DNA from: Pardosa pseudoannulata
Lineage: Eukaryota; Arthropoda; Arachnida; Araneae; Lycosidae
Length of the DNA: 64,000 nucleotides
Assembly (NCBI GenBank): GCA_032207245.1
Contig: CM063506.1
Span: 21,574,944 to 21,638,943 of the forward strand
Direction: 5' to 3'
Shown: positions 1 to 11,841 of the stretch, one piece after another
Numbering within the stretch: position 1 is the stretch's first letter
Layout of the letters: every line of letters begins with the position of its first letter
Position numbers and translations under genes: made by a program
Notes under the pieces: generated by a model
The model's input: only the letters and a program-made list of their open reading frames with translations
Database searches by the model: none
Told to the model about the DNA's origin: nothing

Positions 1-224
1 TACATGACCACACGATTTGACTAAATTAATTCAATGTGATTCTAAACTGCATTCACAGTATCGGGAGACTTTAAAGGAGTATGAAGAAAAATAAATTATT
101 GAACTTGAGCAGATAATTCTCAGCCGAAAAACAAACGATTTTTTTACCTGCCTCATAGGGTACTTTACAGTTCTGGAAAATTAAAAATTTTACTGATCCC
201 GTCATATAATAAGCTGTATGCTAG
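1..224 (+). mobile_element. Helitron-type element, family A, 3' part
   Basis: The sequence matches the 3' part of the family A copies at 16194, 22214 and 52393. Shared blocks include the TTCTAAACTGCATTCACAG stretch near base 40 and the lysine/threonine-type AT-rich block before the end. It finishes with a decayed form of the family's terminal hairpin (CCCGTCATAT...), followed by GTATGCTAG and then T. A CTAG end after a short hairpin, with a T next to it, is the usual Helitron 3' terminus. The 5' part lies outside the window. No Rep/helicase coding is visible, so this is non-autonomous. Confidence 0.55.
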
Positions 225-893
225 TATTGAATATTGTTTAGTGTAAAATTCTGATTTTGAATTAGGTTTGTCTAAACATGATTAGTAATTAATATCACAA
301 CGTATTGTGCCTGTATAATTGTCACACAATTGTAATCATATATTTTTATGACAGTATCATTGTAAATACAGTACAATAAAGTGAATCTTTAAAATATCTA
401 GTAATCCTTCACAATTTCTATCTATGTACCAGCAGAAAAATAAATTTATGTCACAGGTTTAAAAAATCCTAAAATGCCGATCCAAATGGTAAAATTACAT
501 GTTATGACAAGTACTCGAAAATTTGGGCGATTGCATATGCCAATAATGCCTGAACTCTCATTTTAGATAAAGCTTAAAATAGCTTGTAGAAATTTTATGT
601 TTTCTCAGAACGAGATTTCCTTTATAGAGCAGGAAGATAGCAGGCAATCTTATAAACAATCTACAAAATTTTCAAATCATTTCTATCATTCAAAAATTTT
701 GCATTTGGATCGACACTTTATGACTTCTCGAACAGCACATATGAATTTACTTTTTCCGCATGTACATATAACTGAAATCCTGACTAAGAGCTTTATGCAT
801 TATAAAACTCCATTTTACTATATGTTTTTTACTTGTAATACTGAACAAATCGTTTGCCGCGATATTTTTCCTTTTTTCATAAATGAAATCCTT
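225..893. other. AT-rich stretch without recognisable genes
   Basis: Open frames here are short, start arbitrarily and have no splice context or recognisable motif. I see no repeat boundary apart from the Helitron end on the left and the SINE fragment on the right. Confidence 0.6.
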
Positions 894-1000
894 TGATGTT
901 TCGCTGTTTGAAGCCGTTCGAAATCGGCTTTAAGCAGAAGATCCCGGTCTCATTAACCTTCGTATTGCAAAAGTAGTCCGTAGCACTACAAACCCTACCC
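894..1000 (+). mobile_element. tRNA-SINE fragment (3' body only)
   Basis: This copy keeps the region downstream of the tRNA-like head: the GCCGTTCGAAATCGGCTTTAA block, the CCCGGTCTCATTAA block and the GTAGTCCGTAGCACTACAAACC tail, with about 85% visible identity to the intact copy at 4840. The tRNA-like head with the A and B boxes is missing. Just downstream, 1027-1042 is a perfect 16-bp palindrome (GGGGGACCGGTCCCCC) that belongs to neither the SINE nor the next repeat. Confidence 0.6.
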
Positions 1001-1069
1001 AAGGCCGTAGGCAAGGGTAGGGATTTGGGGGACCGGTCCCCCTCCGAAATTCTAAAAGACCGTTTCGTG

Positions 1070-2090
<1,021 letters not shown>

Positions 2091-3409
2091 CCCTGACCCT
2101 ACCCAACCAAACCAGAAGCTTGCGTCTCTTCTCAAATATATGGACTAAAGGTGAGATACGAGAGATATGCGTTTGACTTAAATTTAGCCCTAATTAGGGT
2201 TGGGCATTTAAGAATTAAGGGGACACATCAACTTTAAGAAATTTTAAATTAAAGATTTGTTTTTATTTTTCGCCTCATGATATCTTTTTAATTATTATGG
2301 TAAATACATGGGATTTTTAGCATTTATTCTCTATACTCATTTAATTAGTTTTGCTAGATTTGCATTGTACCACTTTCCGGGTCGAAACCTGCGCATGGAG
2401 AAGGAGGCATATGTCACGGGCACATCAGTCTTAGGGACACCATATTGCTAACAAAATACTTGTTAAGACCCCTCCACATTATGGTCCACTTCAAGCCATT
2501 ATGTGGAGGGGGAATGGTTCATAGTGGTCGACAATGATAGAAGATATTTGATGGAGGATGGCTTCGGAAGTGATGTTTCTCCACAAATCAAAGACAGCCA
2601 TCATGCTCTACTAAAGTGCGCACTATTAAACTGAGCAGTAGTCTCTATGGAGACATCTACGTTTTCTGCTCATTTAGTGGCCCATTGTGTGGATGCAAAC
2701 CGTGAACCATCGTCTAAGGTCGACATTACGGCCAGATCTGGAGTGGTGAACAATTGGCCATAGTGGAGAGCCTACATAAAAGGAAAAATCATTTTGAAGC
2801 AACATAAAAATGCTACAAACATTTTTAACTAATTAACAGAACTACTATTTAACTATCCGTAAGAACGGTCTCTAGGCAGTAAAGGATTAATAAAAACATC
2901 TCCTTTAACGATGAGGATCCGTTCGAGCAAGGTTATCGAAGTGCAATTAGTAACACCCGATTTCGGATTCCTGTTTTTGATTATTCTCATTAGGTATATC
3001 CTTGACAGCGTCTTTCGCTGTCGTTCATCCCATTCTTGGAATGTTTTCGGCCCAGGGAGCCCTTCTTAACGCCTTCGAGTTGGGACTCCAACTGAGAGTG
3101 AGTGCTCCGTCTAACAGCGAAGATCCGATACTGTATTTCACAGACATGACGATTCCGACAATTATAAGATTCATTGAATAGTTTCAGGACTATATGTGTC
3201 GCTTAAAACCCAATTTGGTATTTTTTTTAAATTCTTTCATACTTTTGCAAATTTAAGGGGACATAGTACTCCTTAGGTCCCGTCAGCTACTGTTAACGAA
3301 GATGTGCCACGTTCCACTAGAAAAACTTCGATTTTAAAGAAGTCATAATATCTTCTAAAAATACTTAATATTTTAATAACAGTATTGTTCATTTCAAACT
3401 ATGATTTGA
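2091..3409. other. Gene-free stretch with a hairpin and a dispersed repeat
   Basis: About 2215-2345 begins TTAAGGGGACACATCA and resembles 30089 onward and 38760 onward. Another TTAAGGGGACA occurs near 3255. A 16-bp inverted repeat with one mismatch (CCCCTCCACATTATGG and its complement, 11-base loop) lies at 2469-2511. The 2400-2450 segment (GGGCACATCAGTCTTAGGGAC) also occurs inside the hAT element at 21869. No coding region is supported. Confidence 0.5.
2215..2345 (+). repeat. Dispersed repeat R2 (TTAAGGGGACACATCA start)
   Basis: The start motif and the following AT-rich text (ending in a TAGCATTTATTCTCTAT block) recur at about 30089-30240 and 38760-38910 with moderate divergence. I could not find an inverted partner end, so whether it is a TTAA-class transposon is open. 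Confidence 0.45.
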
Positions 3410-4110
3410 ACGCAGGCAAGATGGTTAGGGGACTACTCTTTGAATCCCACTGCGTTCATAGACGTTCGGAATCGGCTTTAACCCCTTCCGGTAAAATGAC
3501 GTGTCTAGCTCGTCATTAGTTTTTCATTCCATACCGCACAATAACGAGCTACACTCGTCATGCGATTAAAGTTACTGTTAAATATGATAACTAATTTAGT
3601 TTAAAATTTCTAGTGTACTGAATTTGGCAACACTTTTATCACTTGTGAAAATCTCAAGTCACTATTGCATACTTATAATTTCTTGGTACAAGTCATTGCC
3701 AAATTAATGAGTCAGAATAAAAGAAAACCTACTAAGAAATGCCGTGTGTGTTACAAGAATCAAATTAAAAGTGAGACTACTTGACGGTGTAAACAATTAA
3801 GAATTCCTTTGCACTTTGTTTTGAAAAGTACCACTAGCTTGAAGACTATTATCTGTATACCTTATTAATGTTTTGCTTTGATATTTTCTTAATTTTACTG
3901 TTTCTGATATTATTTAACACTATGTAAAAAGTGGATTTTAATTAAGAATATGTAAGAATTGTAAAATGAAACAAGTTTTTTAAATAAAAATTAAATGGTT
4001 ATTTCATGCACAGTTTTTCATTATTAAATCATACCGGAAGGGGTTAAGCAGAAGGTCACGGTCTCATGTAGCAAAAAAATACAATGCAGCGCTCCAAGCC
4101 AAACCAAACT
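3410..4110 (+). mobile_element. tRNA-SINE copy split by a piggyBac-type MITE
   Basis: The head and middle of a diverged SINE (ATGGTTAGGG, TTTGAATCCCAC, GTTCGGAATCGGCTTTAA) run to 3481. The rest (GCAGAAGGTCACGGTCTCAT ... GCGCTCCAAGCCAAACCAAAC) resumes after 4048. The break falls exactly on the TTAA of the SINE's GGCTTTAAGCAG motif, where the element at 3482-4044 is inserted with TTAA on both sides. Removing the insert and one TTAA restores the usual SINE sequence. Confidence 0.75.
3482..4044 (+). mobile_element. piggyBac-type deletion element, family PB-A, copy 1
   Basis: A 563-bp element flanked by TTAA on both sides, with inverted ends CCCCTTCCGGTA and TACCGGAAGGGG. It is a near copy of 47323-47877. 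Near 3715-3860 it carries the decayed 3' end of a piggyBac transposase gene: the Lys-Lys-Cys-x-x-Cys-Tyr cysteine-rich stretch that usually closes these proteins. This copy has a TGA where copy 2 has TGG. The element lacks the catalytic region and is non-autonomous. Confidence 0.8.
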
Positions 4111-4574
4111 ATTCACGGGCTATATGCTAATTGAGAAATCTGTGAAATAAAAAACCACGAGAGTTTTTGTTTTTGATTCCCAAATAGTAAGTTTCATAAA
4201 CAGAAAGTTATAGTTTAAATAAATTTTATTTGTAAAAAAATCGTTAAATTAAAGCTTATGTTTTTATCATAAACTTTGGTGATTTCAGCTTATTTCCAAC
4301 TCATAAAGCGTGGAGATTTTTAAATGGCCTCAATAAACATTATGTAGAAATTTTCTGCAACCAAAACTTTAAATGTATTCCTTTTACCGAGAAACAATAT
4401 TTTGGAGTTTTATTACACACGAATAACGTGATAACGAAAAAGATTTTATTAGGACAATTTAGAACGTATAACAGATATTTTAGATACTATTCAGAGTGCA
4501 ATAAGCTAAACGTTCCATTGTAAATGCCACTTTTGGAAAACTACAGCTTTTTTTTCCTAAAATATGTAGAATTT
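4111..4574. other. AT-rich spacer
   Basis: No coding frame, repeat boundary or RNA gene is apparent between the split SINE and the first target duplication of the next SINE. Confidence 0.55.
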
Positions 4575-4589
4575 TCTTTAAGAAAATAG

Positions 4590-4769
4590 GGCCGAACGAT
4601 GGCCGATGGTTAGGGTGCTGGCCTTCGGAACCGGAGTTCGTGGGTTCGAATCCCACAGTGGCATGGATGTTCGTAGCCGTTCGGAATCGGCTTTAAGTAG
4701 TAGGTCCCGGTCTCATTAGCCCTTGTGTTGCAAAAAGTAGACCGTAGCGCTCCAAACCAAATCTCTAAA
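4590..4769 (+). mobile_element. tRNA-SINE, full length, with a 15-bp target duplication
   Basis: It starts with a tRNA-like head (A-box-like GGCCGATGGTTAGG, B box GGTTCGAATCCCA), followed by the family-specific body (GTTCGGAATCGGCTTTAA, CCCGGTCTCATTAGCCC, GTTGCAAAAAGTAGACC) and a short CCAAACCAAA tail. Exact target-site duplications TCTTTAAGAAAATAG flank it at 4575-4589 and 4770-4784. Clean duplications point to a fairly recent LINE-driven insertion. The head lacks a foldable, CCA-ready acceptor stem, so this is not a working tRNA gene. Confidence 0.9.
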
Positions 4770-4839
4770 TCTTTAAGAAAATAGCTGAATTGTTACTTCT
4801 ATGTTGAATGTTTCCTATATTTTTTTAAAATAGGTCTTG

Positions 4840-5023
4840 ACCGAACGATGGCCGAATGGTTAGGGTGCTGGCCTTCGGAACCGGAGTTCGTGGGGTCGAA
4901 TACCACTGTGGCATGGATGTTTGTAGCCGTTCGGAATCGGCTTTAAGCAGTAGGTTCCGGTCTCATCAGCCCTCGTGTTGCAAAAAGTAGACCGTAGCGC
5001 TCCAAAACGTTACTAAACGTTAC
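4840..5023 (+). mobile_element. tRNA-SINE, full length, with a 14-bp target duplication
   Basis: Close to the copy at 4590, with an intact A box (TGGCCGAATGG) and a B box changed to GGGTCGAATACCA. It is flanked by exact TAAAATAGGTCTTG duplications at 4826-4839 and 5024-5037. Two independent insertions of the family therefore lie 70 bp apart, in the same orientation. Confidence 0.9.
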
Positions 5024-5103
5024 TAAAATAGGTCTTGTATCAATTTAAATTCTTAGCTATCTGAGGTGTGTGTGAAGCTGAAAAATATTTTTGAATTGAT
5101 ATA

Positions 5104-5798
5104 AGAGACGCATCCAGAAAGTAAGTTTACCGATGTTTTCCCCTTTAAAGTAAACGAAATTAGCCGTGTCAATTGAGCGAGCGTAACAGATCTATAACGA
5201 TCAATCATATGCCAACTGGACAAGTCCCGATTCGTGCCAGTAGCTGGGTAGCAGTGGTTCGAAATGGAAACTCTAATTCCCTCTCCCGCCGCCTGCAAGG
5301 TTCAATCGGTGATCTTGAATGCACAAAGCGTTGCCTCTGTCAGGTCTATGAGCCGAAACTGACACCAGAACACAAAATTTAACGCTTAGGAGCAGCACTG
5401 ACATTTCTGCCACGGTATCACGATGACTGCGACGAGTTCCTCGACAGGATCGTCACGGGAAATGAGGCTTGGATTGCTCACTTTACCCCATAAACCAAGC
5501 AGCAGTCAATTCATTGGCATCAGAGTGGATCTTCGGTCAGGACTAAATTCAAACATAAGCAGTCGGTACTGAGAGGTATGTGCACGGTGTTCTGGGACAG
5601 GAAGTCTGGTTCCATTCACAGGCGGCAGAGTTCTACGACAGGGGTATACAAAAGTTGATCTCACAATACGACGAGTGTCTCAATTCTGGTGGCGACTATG
5701 TTGAAAAATAGCTGAAACATTGCTGTATATGTTGAATATAAATATGTAAGTGAAAGTGTGAGTTCTTTTTTTCTTTTAAATAGGGAAACTTACTTTTG
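5104..5798 (+). mobile_element. mariner element, internally deleted, with a decayed right end
   Basis: The left end (CATCCAGAAAGTAAGTTTACCG after a TA) matches the left end of the mariner at 6391. The right side keeps AGGGAAACTTACTTTTG but the last 10-15 bp are lost. Transposase remnants can be read: a helix-turn-helix region, then FLDRIVTG with Asn in place of the first catalytic Asp (GNEAW for GDETW). The text then jumps from GTVFWDRK directly to the C-terminal SQAAEFYDRGIQKLISQ. About 360 bp, including the second and third catalytic residues, is missing compared with the copy at 6391. Not functional. Confidence 0.85.
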
Positions 5799-6390
5799 TT
5801 TAACAACGTTAGCGATAAATAAACAAAATTACCTGATTTTCTCCAAATATGTGTAAAAAATATTTTACTACACATTTTTTTCATATGTTTATGCTATATG
5901 TTATTATTTGTGAAAGTACTGTGAGAGCAATTATTAACACATTTTTTGCTATTTTTATAAATATGGTACTTGGACCCACTTAGTTATCTTATCGTATTCA
6001 CAACTATAAAGTTCTTAATTACCTGTCTAATTTTCTATTATTACATATCATTTAAAGTCTAATAGTGTGACAAACGCAGAAAGTACAGCTGGAAAAACTT
6101 TTATGACAGGTATTGAAATAGTTTTCTTAAATATTGCTGTATAATTTCATGTTAAAACAAGGAAAATATTTTTAACATATTCCTTTAAGCAATGTTACTC
6201 GTAAACAAAAAGAATATTATGCATTTATATACAGCCATGTTTATAAAAATATGCCAAAATAAACTTTTTAACGATTGTCTGTCTTCAAGTTTACTTTAAG
6301 GTCATTTAAAAAATATCCCATGCCAAATTATTCTACAAAGCATACTGTTTCAATGTGTAGAAATTATGATTATTGATCTTTTCCTTATTA
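5799..6390. other. AT-rich spacer between two mariner copies
   Basis: No supported feature. The sequence is plain AT-rich DNA with frames broken by stops. Confidence 0.55.
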
Positions 6391-7440
6391 CGAGCCGTAT
6401 CCAGAAAGTAAGTTTTCCGATGTTTTCCCCTTTAAAGTAAACGTAATTAGCCGTGTCACCTGAGCATGCGTAACAGGTCTATGACGATTCAATCATATGC
6501 CAGCTGGACAGATCCCGCCTCGTGCCAGTAGCGTGATAGCAGTGGTCCGAAATGGAAGCTCTAATTCCTTCTCCCCAAGTGCAAGGCGCGGTCTGTGATC
6601 TTGAAGCATTGTGCCAATTGAAATTCATCGTCAGCTCTGTCAAGTCTATGAGCCTAAACTGACACTCGAACAAAAAATTCAACTTAGGAGCAGCATTTGC
6701 TTAGGAGAGCACTGACATTTTTGCAACGGTATCACGATGACGGCGACGAGTTCCTGGACAGGATCGTCATGGGCAGTGAGACTTGGATTTCGCACTTGGA
6801 AACCAAGCAGCAGTCGATGCATTGGAGTCATAGTGGATCTTCGGTCAGGACCAAATTCAAACATCGGTATGGAAAGTGATGTGTACGGTGTTCTGGGACA
6901 GGAAGAGCATTCTGCTCATTGACTTCTTTCAACGTGGTGAAAAAGTATACGCTGACCGTTAATGTGAAACACTGAGGAAATTGCGATGTGCCATTCAAAA
7001 CAAGAGGTGTGGAATGCTTACTGCAGGTGTTGTGCTCCTTCATAACAATGATCGTCCACGTACGGCTCAACGCACAACAGCTGTTTTGACAGAATTTGGC
7101 TGGGAGTTGTTTGATCCTCTACCCTACATCCCTGATCTTGCTCCCAGCGATTTGGCCGTTTTCTTGCACCTCAAGAAATTCCTGTTTTCCAGTGAGCGTT
7201 TTGGCAACGATGAAGAGCTGAAGCCGTCTGTCACACGCTGGTTTCATTCACAGGCGACACAGTTCTACGACAGAGGGATACAAAAGTTGATCCCACAATA
7301 AGACAAGTGTCTCAATTCTGGTGGTAGCTATGTTGAAAAATTGCTGAAACATTGCTGTACTTGCTGCCAATAAATATGTTCCTGAAAGTGCGAGTTTTGT
7401 TTTATTTTAAATAGGAAAACTTCCTTTTGGATGAGCCTCA
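6391..7440 (+). mobile_element. mariner-family transposon, about 1.05 kb, with both ends
   Basis: Terminal inverted repeats of about 31 bp: left CGAGCCGTATCCAGAAAGTA, right complement TGAGGCTCATCCAAAAGGAA, each continuing with AGTTTTCC. TA dinucleotides lie outside both ends (6389-6390 and 7441-7442), as expected for Tc1/mariner insertion. The interior is a decayed transposase gene, listed separately. The shorter relative at 5104 lies 1.3 kb upstream in the same orientation, but the two have separate TA sites and look like independent insertions. Confidence 0.92.
6580..7365 (+). pseudogene. mariner transposase pseudogene
   Basis: Fragments in different frames give a mariner (DD34D) transposase. 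The N-terminal part is badly broken (CQVYEPKLTLEQKIQLRSS region), then the core at 6697-6879 reads FLDRIVMGSETW, and the C-terminal core at 6981-7301 reads LLHNNDRPRTAQRT, then PDLAPSDLAVFLHLKKFL, then FYDRGIQKLIPQ. In active mariners the catalytic acids lie in GDETW, HDNARPH and APSDYH. Here the first is Ser and the second Asn; only the third Asp remains. With frameshifts and a stop before the final DKCLNSGG tail, this copy cannot make transposase. Confidence 0.88.
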
Positions 7441-8043
7441 TACTTTATTGTATGATTCATTATATACTTTATTATATATTTTATTATTATATGCTTTAGT
7501 CAATGAACAACAATTATTTTAAGAAAATATTAAATTACGTCCTTTAAATATTATTTATTTAATGTTTCATTAAAAAAATTCAGATGAAACTATATAATTT
7601 CAGCAAATATATTTGAGCTTATTATCGATTCTCTTAAAAGTTAAGCTGGCTTCATTTTACATTGTATGAGACTTTTCGCAATTCTAGACATTTAGTGGCT
7701 ATCATCAAACTGCTTCCGGGATTATTTAAGCCGAATATTGCCAGTTATAGTTCCAGATTTCTATTTGATCTGACGCTGATTTTGAAACTACAATTTATTA
7801 TTTCCTGGCTATGAAAAAGAAAGAATCCAATACTAGAAGACTATGCAACGTTTCGAAATTATAAAATACTTTGAGACGAACTTAAAGTGTATCGAAGACA
7901 CACACAAAAAAAGTTTTAAGATTGATCGACAGTGAAAACGTGAGTGACATATGAGACAATTTTTATTTCTTGTGCAAAATAAATGAGTATTGTAAATTTC
8001 GAGTTCAGGTGTTATTTTGAATATGTCTATATTAGTATTGAAA
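7441..8043. other. AT-rich spacer
   Basis: No supported gene, RNA or repeat boundary. Confidence 0.55.
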
Positions 8044-8290
8044 GAGCCGCCGTATCTCAGTTGGTAAAACCAGCGATCTCGTAACTGAAAGATTGCGGGT
8101 TTGGGGCTGGAGTCAACCTAAGATCCGCCGTGTTCATTAAAGGTGACTGGGGCACGTAAAATTTGTTTGTGGTCAAAGTGTCTTCCAAGTTCTCAAACGA
8201 TACCTCTGAAGGGGGCACGCCAAGCCTGGGGGGTCTTCTGCTTGGTCCCTGCTTCTAAATTTCGATGACCCAGCAAGTGTAATGTTACTC
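8044..8290 (+). mobile_element. Second tRNA-derived SINE family (SINE2)
   Basis: The head GCCGCCGTATCTCAGTTGGT looks like a tRNA 5' half with an A box (TCTCAGTTGGTA). It is followed by an anticodon-arm-like segment and a damaged B box (GGGTTTGGGGCTGG in place of GGTTCGAATCC). The roughly 180-bp body (GGGGCACGTAAAATTTG, CTGAAGGGGGCACGCC, CCCTGCTTCTAAATTTCG) is unrelated to the main SINE of this window. The extended body and broken B box argue against a functional tRNA gene. Its boundaries are approximate, since I found no clean target duplication. Confidence 0.6.
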
Positions 8291-9059
8291 GCTTCCGTAG
8301 AATATCTTAGCCCTTCATATCCTGAATTAATTTACCATCAACTTCTTACTGCATTTTTGCATTATTAGATAAGTTTTAATGAAGAATAATCATAGAAAAA
8401 ACAAAATTAATTTTTACTGTATTTTATTAGTTAATTTTGCAGCCGGTACTTTCTAGTACCAGCATATATTTTTGACTCTATGATAGAAAATAAAACGTTA
8501 AATTATGAATAAAACAAATGAAATGCTTACCTGCGAAGTATAGAAGTCTCTAAAAAATTATAGTACCAAACAACCGGTAGTAAACCACTAAATTTACTCA
8601 TTGAACAACACGTGTATCCACTCTATCACAAAATGGCCTTCGAATGCAGCACGAGAATTATAAAGTCCCTACTATGCGAATAAAAAAGATTCCTGATTGT
8701 TGCTGTCATTTCTTTTCTGCTGTAGGAACTGTATCGTTCATGTTCCGTCGGGAAAAACGGCTTTATTAGGAATATATAGGTGTTTGATTGAATCAGTACT
8801 TATAAGTGCCATCAGGATAAAAAGGATTTAGTTACACGCACACACCCCTCCCAGGAGGTGCCAAATGGGTAACAGCTTATCAGCTTTCTAGAGACGTTAG
8901 GATAATGTCTATATCGCCTGCTGCATTAGAAAAAATATTAGTTTTTAACTAGTTTAGGCTTTATTTTTGAATGTACAGGAAAACTTTGCCAGTTATATCT
9001 CCAGATCCGATTCCATCTGAATGAAAAATATCAAAAATTACGCCATGGTATGTAAAGCA
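8291..9059. other. AT-rich spacer
   Basis: No supported gene. The sequence becomes less AT-rich towards 9060, where an LTR-like segment begins. Confidence 0.5.
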
Positions 9060-9665
9060 CTCACTTTCTCCGGAGCACTATGATAGCGTGTGACCTGCCC
9101 GCCTACTTTACTGGGGCAGTTATGTTCGTAGAACGTCGCTGGGATGCATAACCAACTAATTCCTCCAAAGCTTAGACGGACAACACAAATTTATTTACAA
9201 GATTGATGAAAATGAAATATATGACAAAATCATTCTCTCAGCGTCTCAGAGCCTGACCTAAAACGAAAACCGAAATCAGGTGGACGAGCGTTCCATCACA
9301 AATTTACAAAAGGTGTTGCTCTCTCTCACTACCGACAGAGAGATGTCTCCAGGTCGCAGGCTCTATCTCGATTCCTCGAACTCAACTGCACCGCCAACAC
9401 ATTTTCTCTCTTCTTCGGGGGGTCAGCTACTGGAAACTTGAGCCCTTCCGAAAAGGGAAAATCCTCCTTTCAAGATAAATTGCCGCCCTGGAAAAAAAAA
9501 TCGACACATCTGAAAAACCTTATCAGCCCCCCCCCTTTAGCCGGCCAGCTTTTTATTTCCCCCGAGGAACGACGGGTAGAAGGGATCAATGGGGTCGATT
9601 TTGCAGATATAGTCAAGGGTGTACATCTGCGAAACACTGGTCGTGGGCCCAAATTCCTTACATAG
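9060..9665 (-). mobile_element. Possible solo LTR or LTR fragment
   Basis: A roughly 600-bp block much richer in GC than its surroundings. On the minus strand it holds a purine-rich GAGAGAGAGCAACACC stretch, then a TTGTAAATAAATTTGTGTTG poly(A)-like signal near 9190, then about 100 bp ending in a CCCAGCGACG...GAACATAACTGCCCC segment, as in the U3-R-U5 order of arthropod Gypsy-type LTRs. No primer-binding site, partner LTR or gag/pol coding is visible. Open frames on both strands (9438-9725) have no known domain, so I treat them as incidental. Confidence 0.35.
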
Positions 9666-10448
9666 TATAAAATAGTTGCTAGAATTTAATCCCTTTTTAA
9701 TATTTATGTAACTTGGTTTTCGCAAATGAGGCGATTTTGTAATTACGCCAAGTAGCTATAGTTGGGACGAGATAGTTTCTCGTTCTTTATATTATTTATT
9801 ACATATTTAGGATATACTATATTTTTTAATTACATGATATTGCAGAACAGATTTAGAAAAGTAGTGCATGTAGTCATTGCAAATAATTATATTTAGTTTT
9901 GTTAGTTGGGAACATCAAAGTCTACATTTTGCTATACGAGGGCTAAAGTGACATACTCTTTAATGCCGATACCGAGAGGCAACGAATAACCACGCCATCA
10001 GTGGAATTTGAACCCAACTATATAATGAGACGGACTTCTCGATGGGTGGTTGCAGTCATGGCCATAAAAATGATACTGTTTCAGCTAAAGACCTTTATTA
10101 AGATAACGTTGGAGGAAGGGTTCACACTTCATCATAGGGACAGGACAAACTGAGGGGTAGCTAGCATGAAGTTGTATGTACAAGACACGTAACACCTGGG
10201 TCAACATCTGTGGGAAAATATCTCTAGAAAAATCTGTCTCCGACAGCGTGTATCTCCTTTTTGTTTGGAAATTTCTTAAATTGTCCGCTACGGCCATGTA
10301 GGATTATAATTGGTCAGGCCCCTTCTCTGAGGGCATAAATTGTAGCCCCGGTGGTGAATTTAGTGTAGGGGTTAAAAAAGGGAATGCAAAATGACGCGGG
10401 AATTTTTAACCCTTGATTTAAGTTTTGAAAACCCCTGAGAATTTTCCT

Positions 10449-10451
<3 letters not shown>
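9666..10451. other. Spacer with no supported feature
   Basis: Short frames such as 10085-10297 (minus) show no domain and no splice context. The region around 10310-10400 is locally richer in G and C but unassigned. Confidence 0.5.
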
Positions 10452-10512
<61 letters not shown>

Positions 10513-10522
10513 TATATGCACA
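10452..10522. repeat. (AT)n microsatellite
   Basis: About 55 bp of pure TA repeat followed by a degraded ATATATGCACATAAATATACATG tail. Confidence 0.95.
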
Positions 10523-11602
10523 TAAATATACATGCGCACACGTGTGTGTCTGCGATTAGCAAAATATTTTTTTTTTATTTTATGCTTAGAAATTAATGAA
10601 ACGACAGATTTCAATAGATAAACTTTACAAATCTTTTCAATTAACTTTTTATTAACTGATCTAGTTTCAAGTGCTGTTACTGATATCGGCTTTGGTGCAA
10701 TGACCCTTACCCTAAAATATTTTTATTGATATTTAAACAGACATGCAAGTTAATACAAAGGAGTAATTTTTAGCAAGTTGAACGGAGTTGAATGAGCTTT
10801 GCGGAAGTGCTTGCGACTTTCTCTAAATGCCGACTAAATAAAAAAACAACAACCTAATGATCTAAGAAGCTATTAAGAAACAATGAGTTAACTGTGGTCT
10901 CTGCGGGTTAGGTCGAGAAAAAAAGAAATGCAAATATAAACCGCAGAAGTAGTAGAGTAGATTTTGTTGCCTTTTCCATAGACTTCGGAAACTGTTGTAA
11001 TACGAGAGGATCTTTAGGGAAAAAAGCGTTTCTTTCAGTTAGTCTGTCAGGGACTTTTGACTGGTCTTCTGTCAGTAATCTTGATAATTTTTAAATGTAA
11101 AATACATATTCTGTATATTTTTGAAGCACTTCCTTTTTATAAAATGAAATTTTACAGGAAATATGATTTTAAAATGAAAGAACCTAAGACCTTGTGTTTC
11201 TTTGTTCTGTTTTCAGTACTTAATTACAAACGAATTTTTCTCTTTTGTGAATTTTCTTTGAGTTTGTGGTGATTACATAATAACAACTAAAGTCTTGGAC
11301 TCGTAGTCTTTCTTTGTAAATAGTGTCTTGTATACATTATAAATATTGAAATGAATTTTCGCATATTATTGTAACATGAATTTATTGATCTATCTGTATT
11401 GATATTTGTTATGAGTCGAGTTTTATAGTTATCGTATTTATATTTGTGGCAACACAGCATCTTTTTAAATATGCAAATATCTGTAATGTATGTATATGTT
11501 GTCTGCTTATATAAGAGTCTATGGGACAGTAACTGATAGCTCGGTTGCATTGAAAGTGCTGATGTTTGTTTAAGTAACTTGTATGAACTTTCAATATTTT
11601 AA
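10523..11602. other. AT-rich spacer
   Basis: Frames at 11057-11272 (plus) and 11287-11636 (minus) are short, lysine/phenylalanine-rich and without motifs. No repeat boundary was recognised. Confidence 0.5.
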
Positions 11603-11837
11603 CCCTTTCGTGGGCTGTGGGAAGATTACTTCCCACCTACACGATCTTACAAAATACACCTGTGGGAAGCGCTAAACCCATTCTAATATATTGGTCTTGT
11701 TATTGAAACGACGGGAAGACTGATTCCCGCCTCGGTTTTTTCGCTGTCATCAATTGTTCGATCGATTGAATAAAATTAGCAGCTCTGTTTTGAAAGTTTG
11801 GAAACGCGGAGTGAGAAATAAATGGCCCACGAAAGGG
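11603..11837. mobile_element. piggyBac-type MITE, family PB-B (235 bp)
   Basis: Perfect 13-bp inverted ends CCCTTTCGTGGGC / GCCCACGAAAGGG sit between two TTAA copies (11599-11602, 11838-11841). Inside, short inverted motifs built on GGGAAG...CTTCCC repeat twice. There is no coding. Exact TTAA duplication plus ends starting with CCC is the piggyBac signature. Confidence 0.8.
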
Positions 11838-11841
11838 TTAA

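Noticed and set aside
4590..4665. Possible tRNA genes at SINE heads (also 4840, 15045, 15733, 42677, 52091)
   Set aside because: The A and B boxes are present, but the family body continues past where a tRNA would end, and target duplications enclose the whole unit.
6679..7070. Minus-strand frames inside the mariner
   Set aside because: Shadows of the plus-strand transposase pseudogene.
9438..9725. Three overlapping open frames on both strands
   Set aside because: No domain, no splice context, and the block looks like LTR or regulatory DNA.
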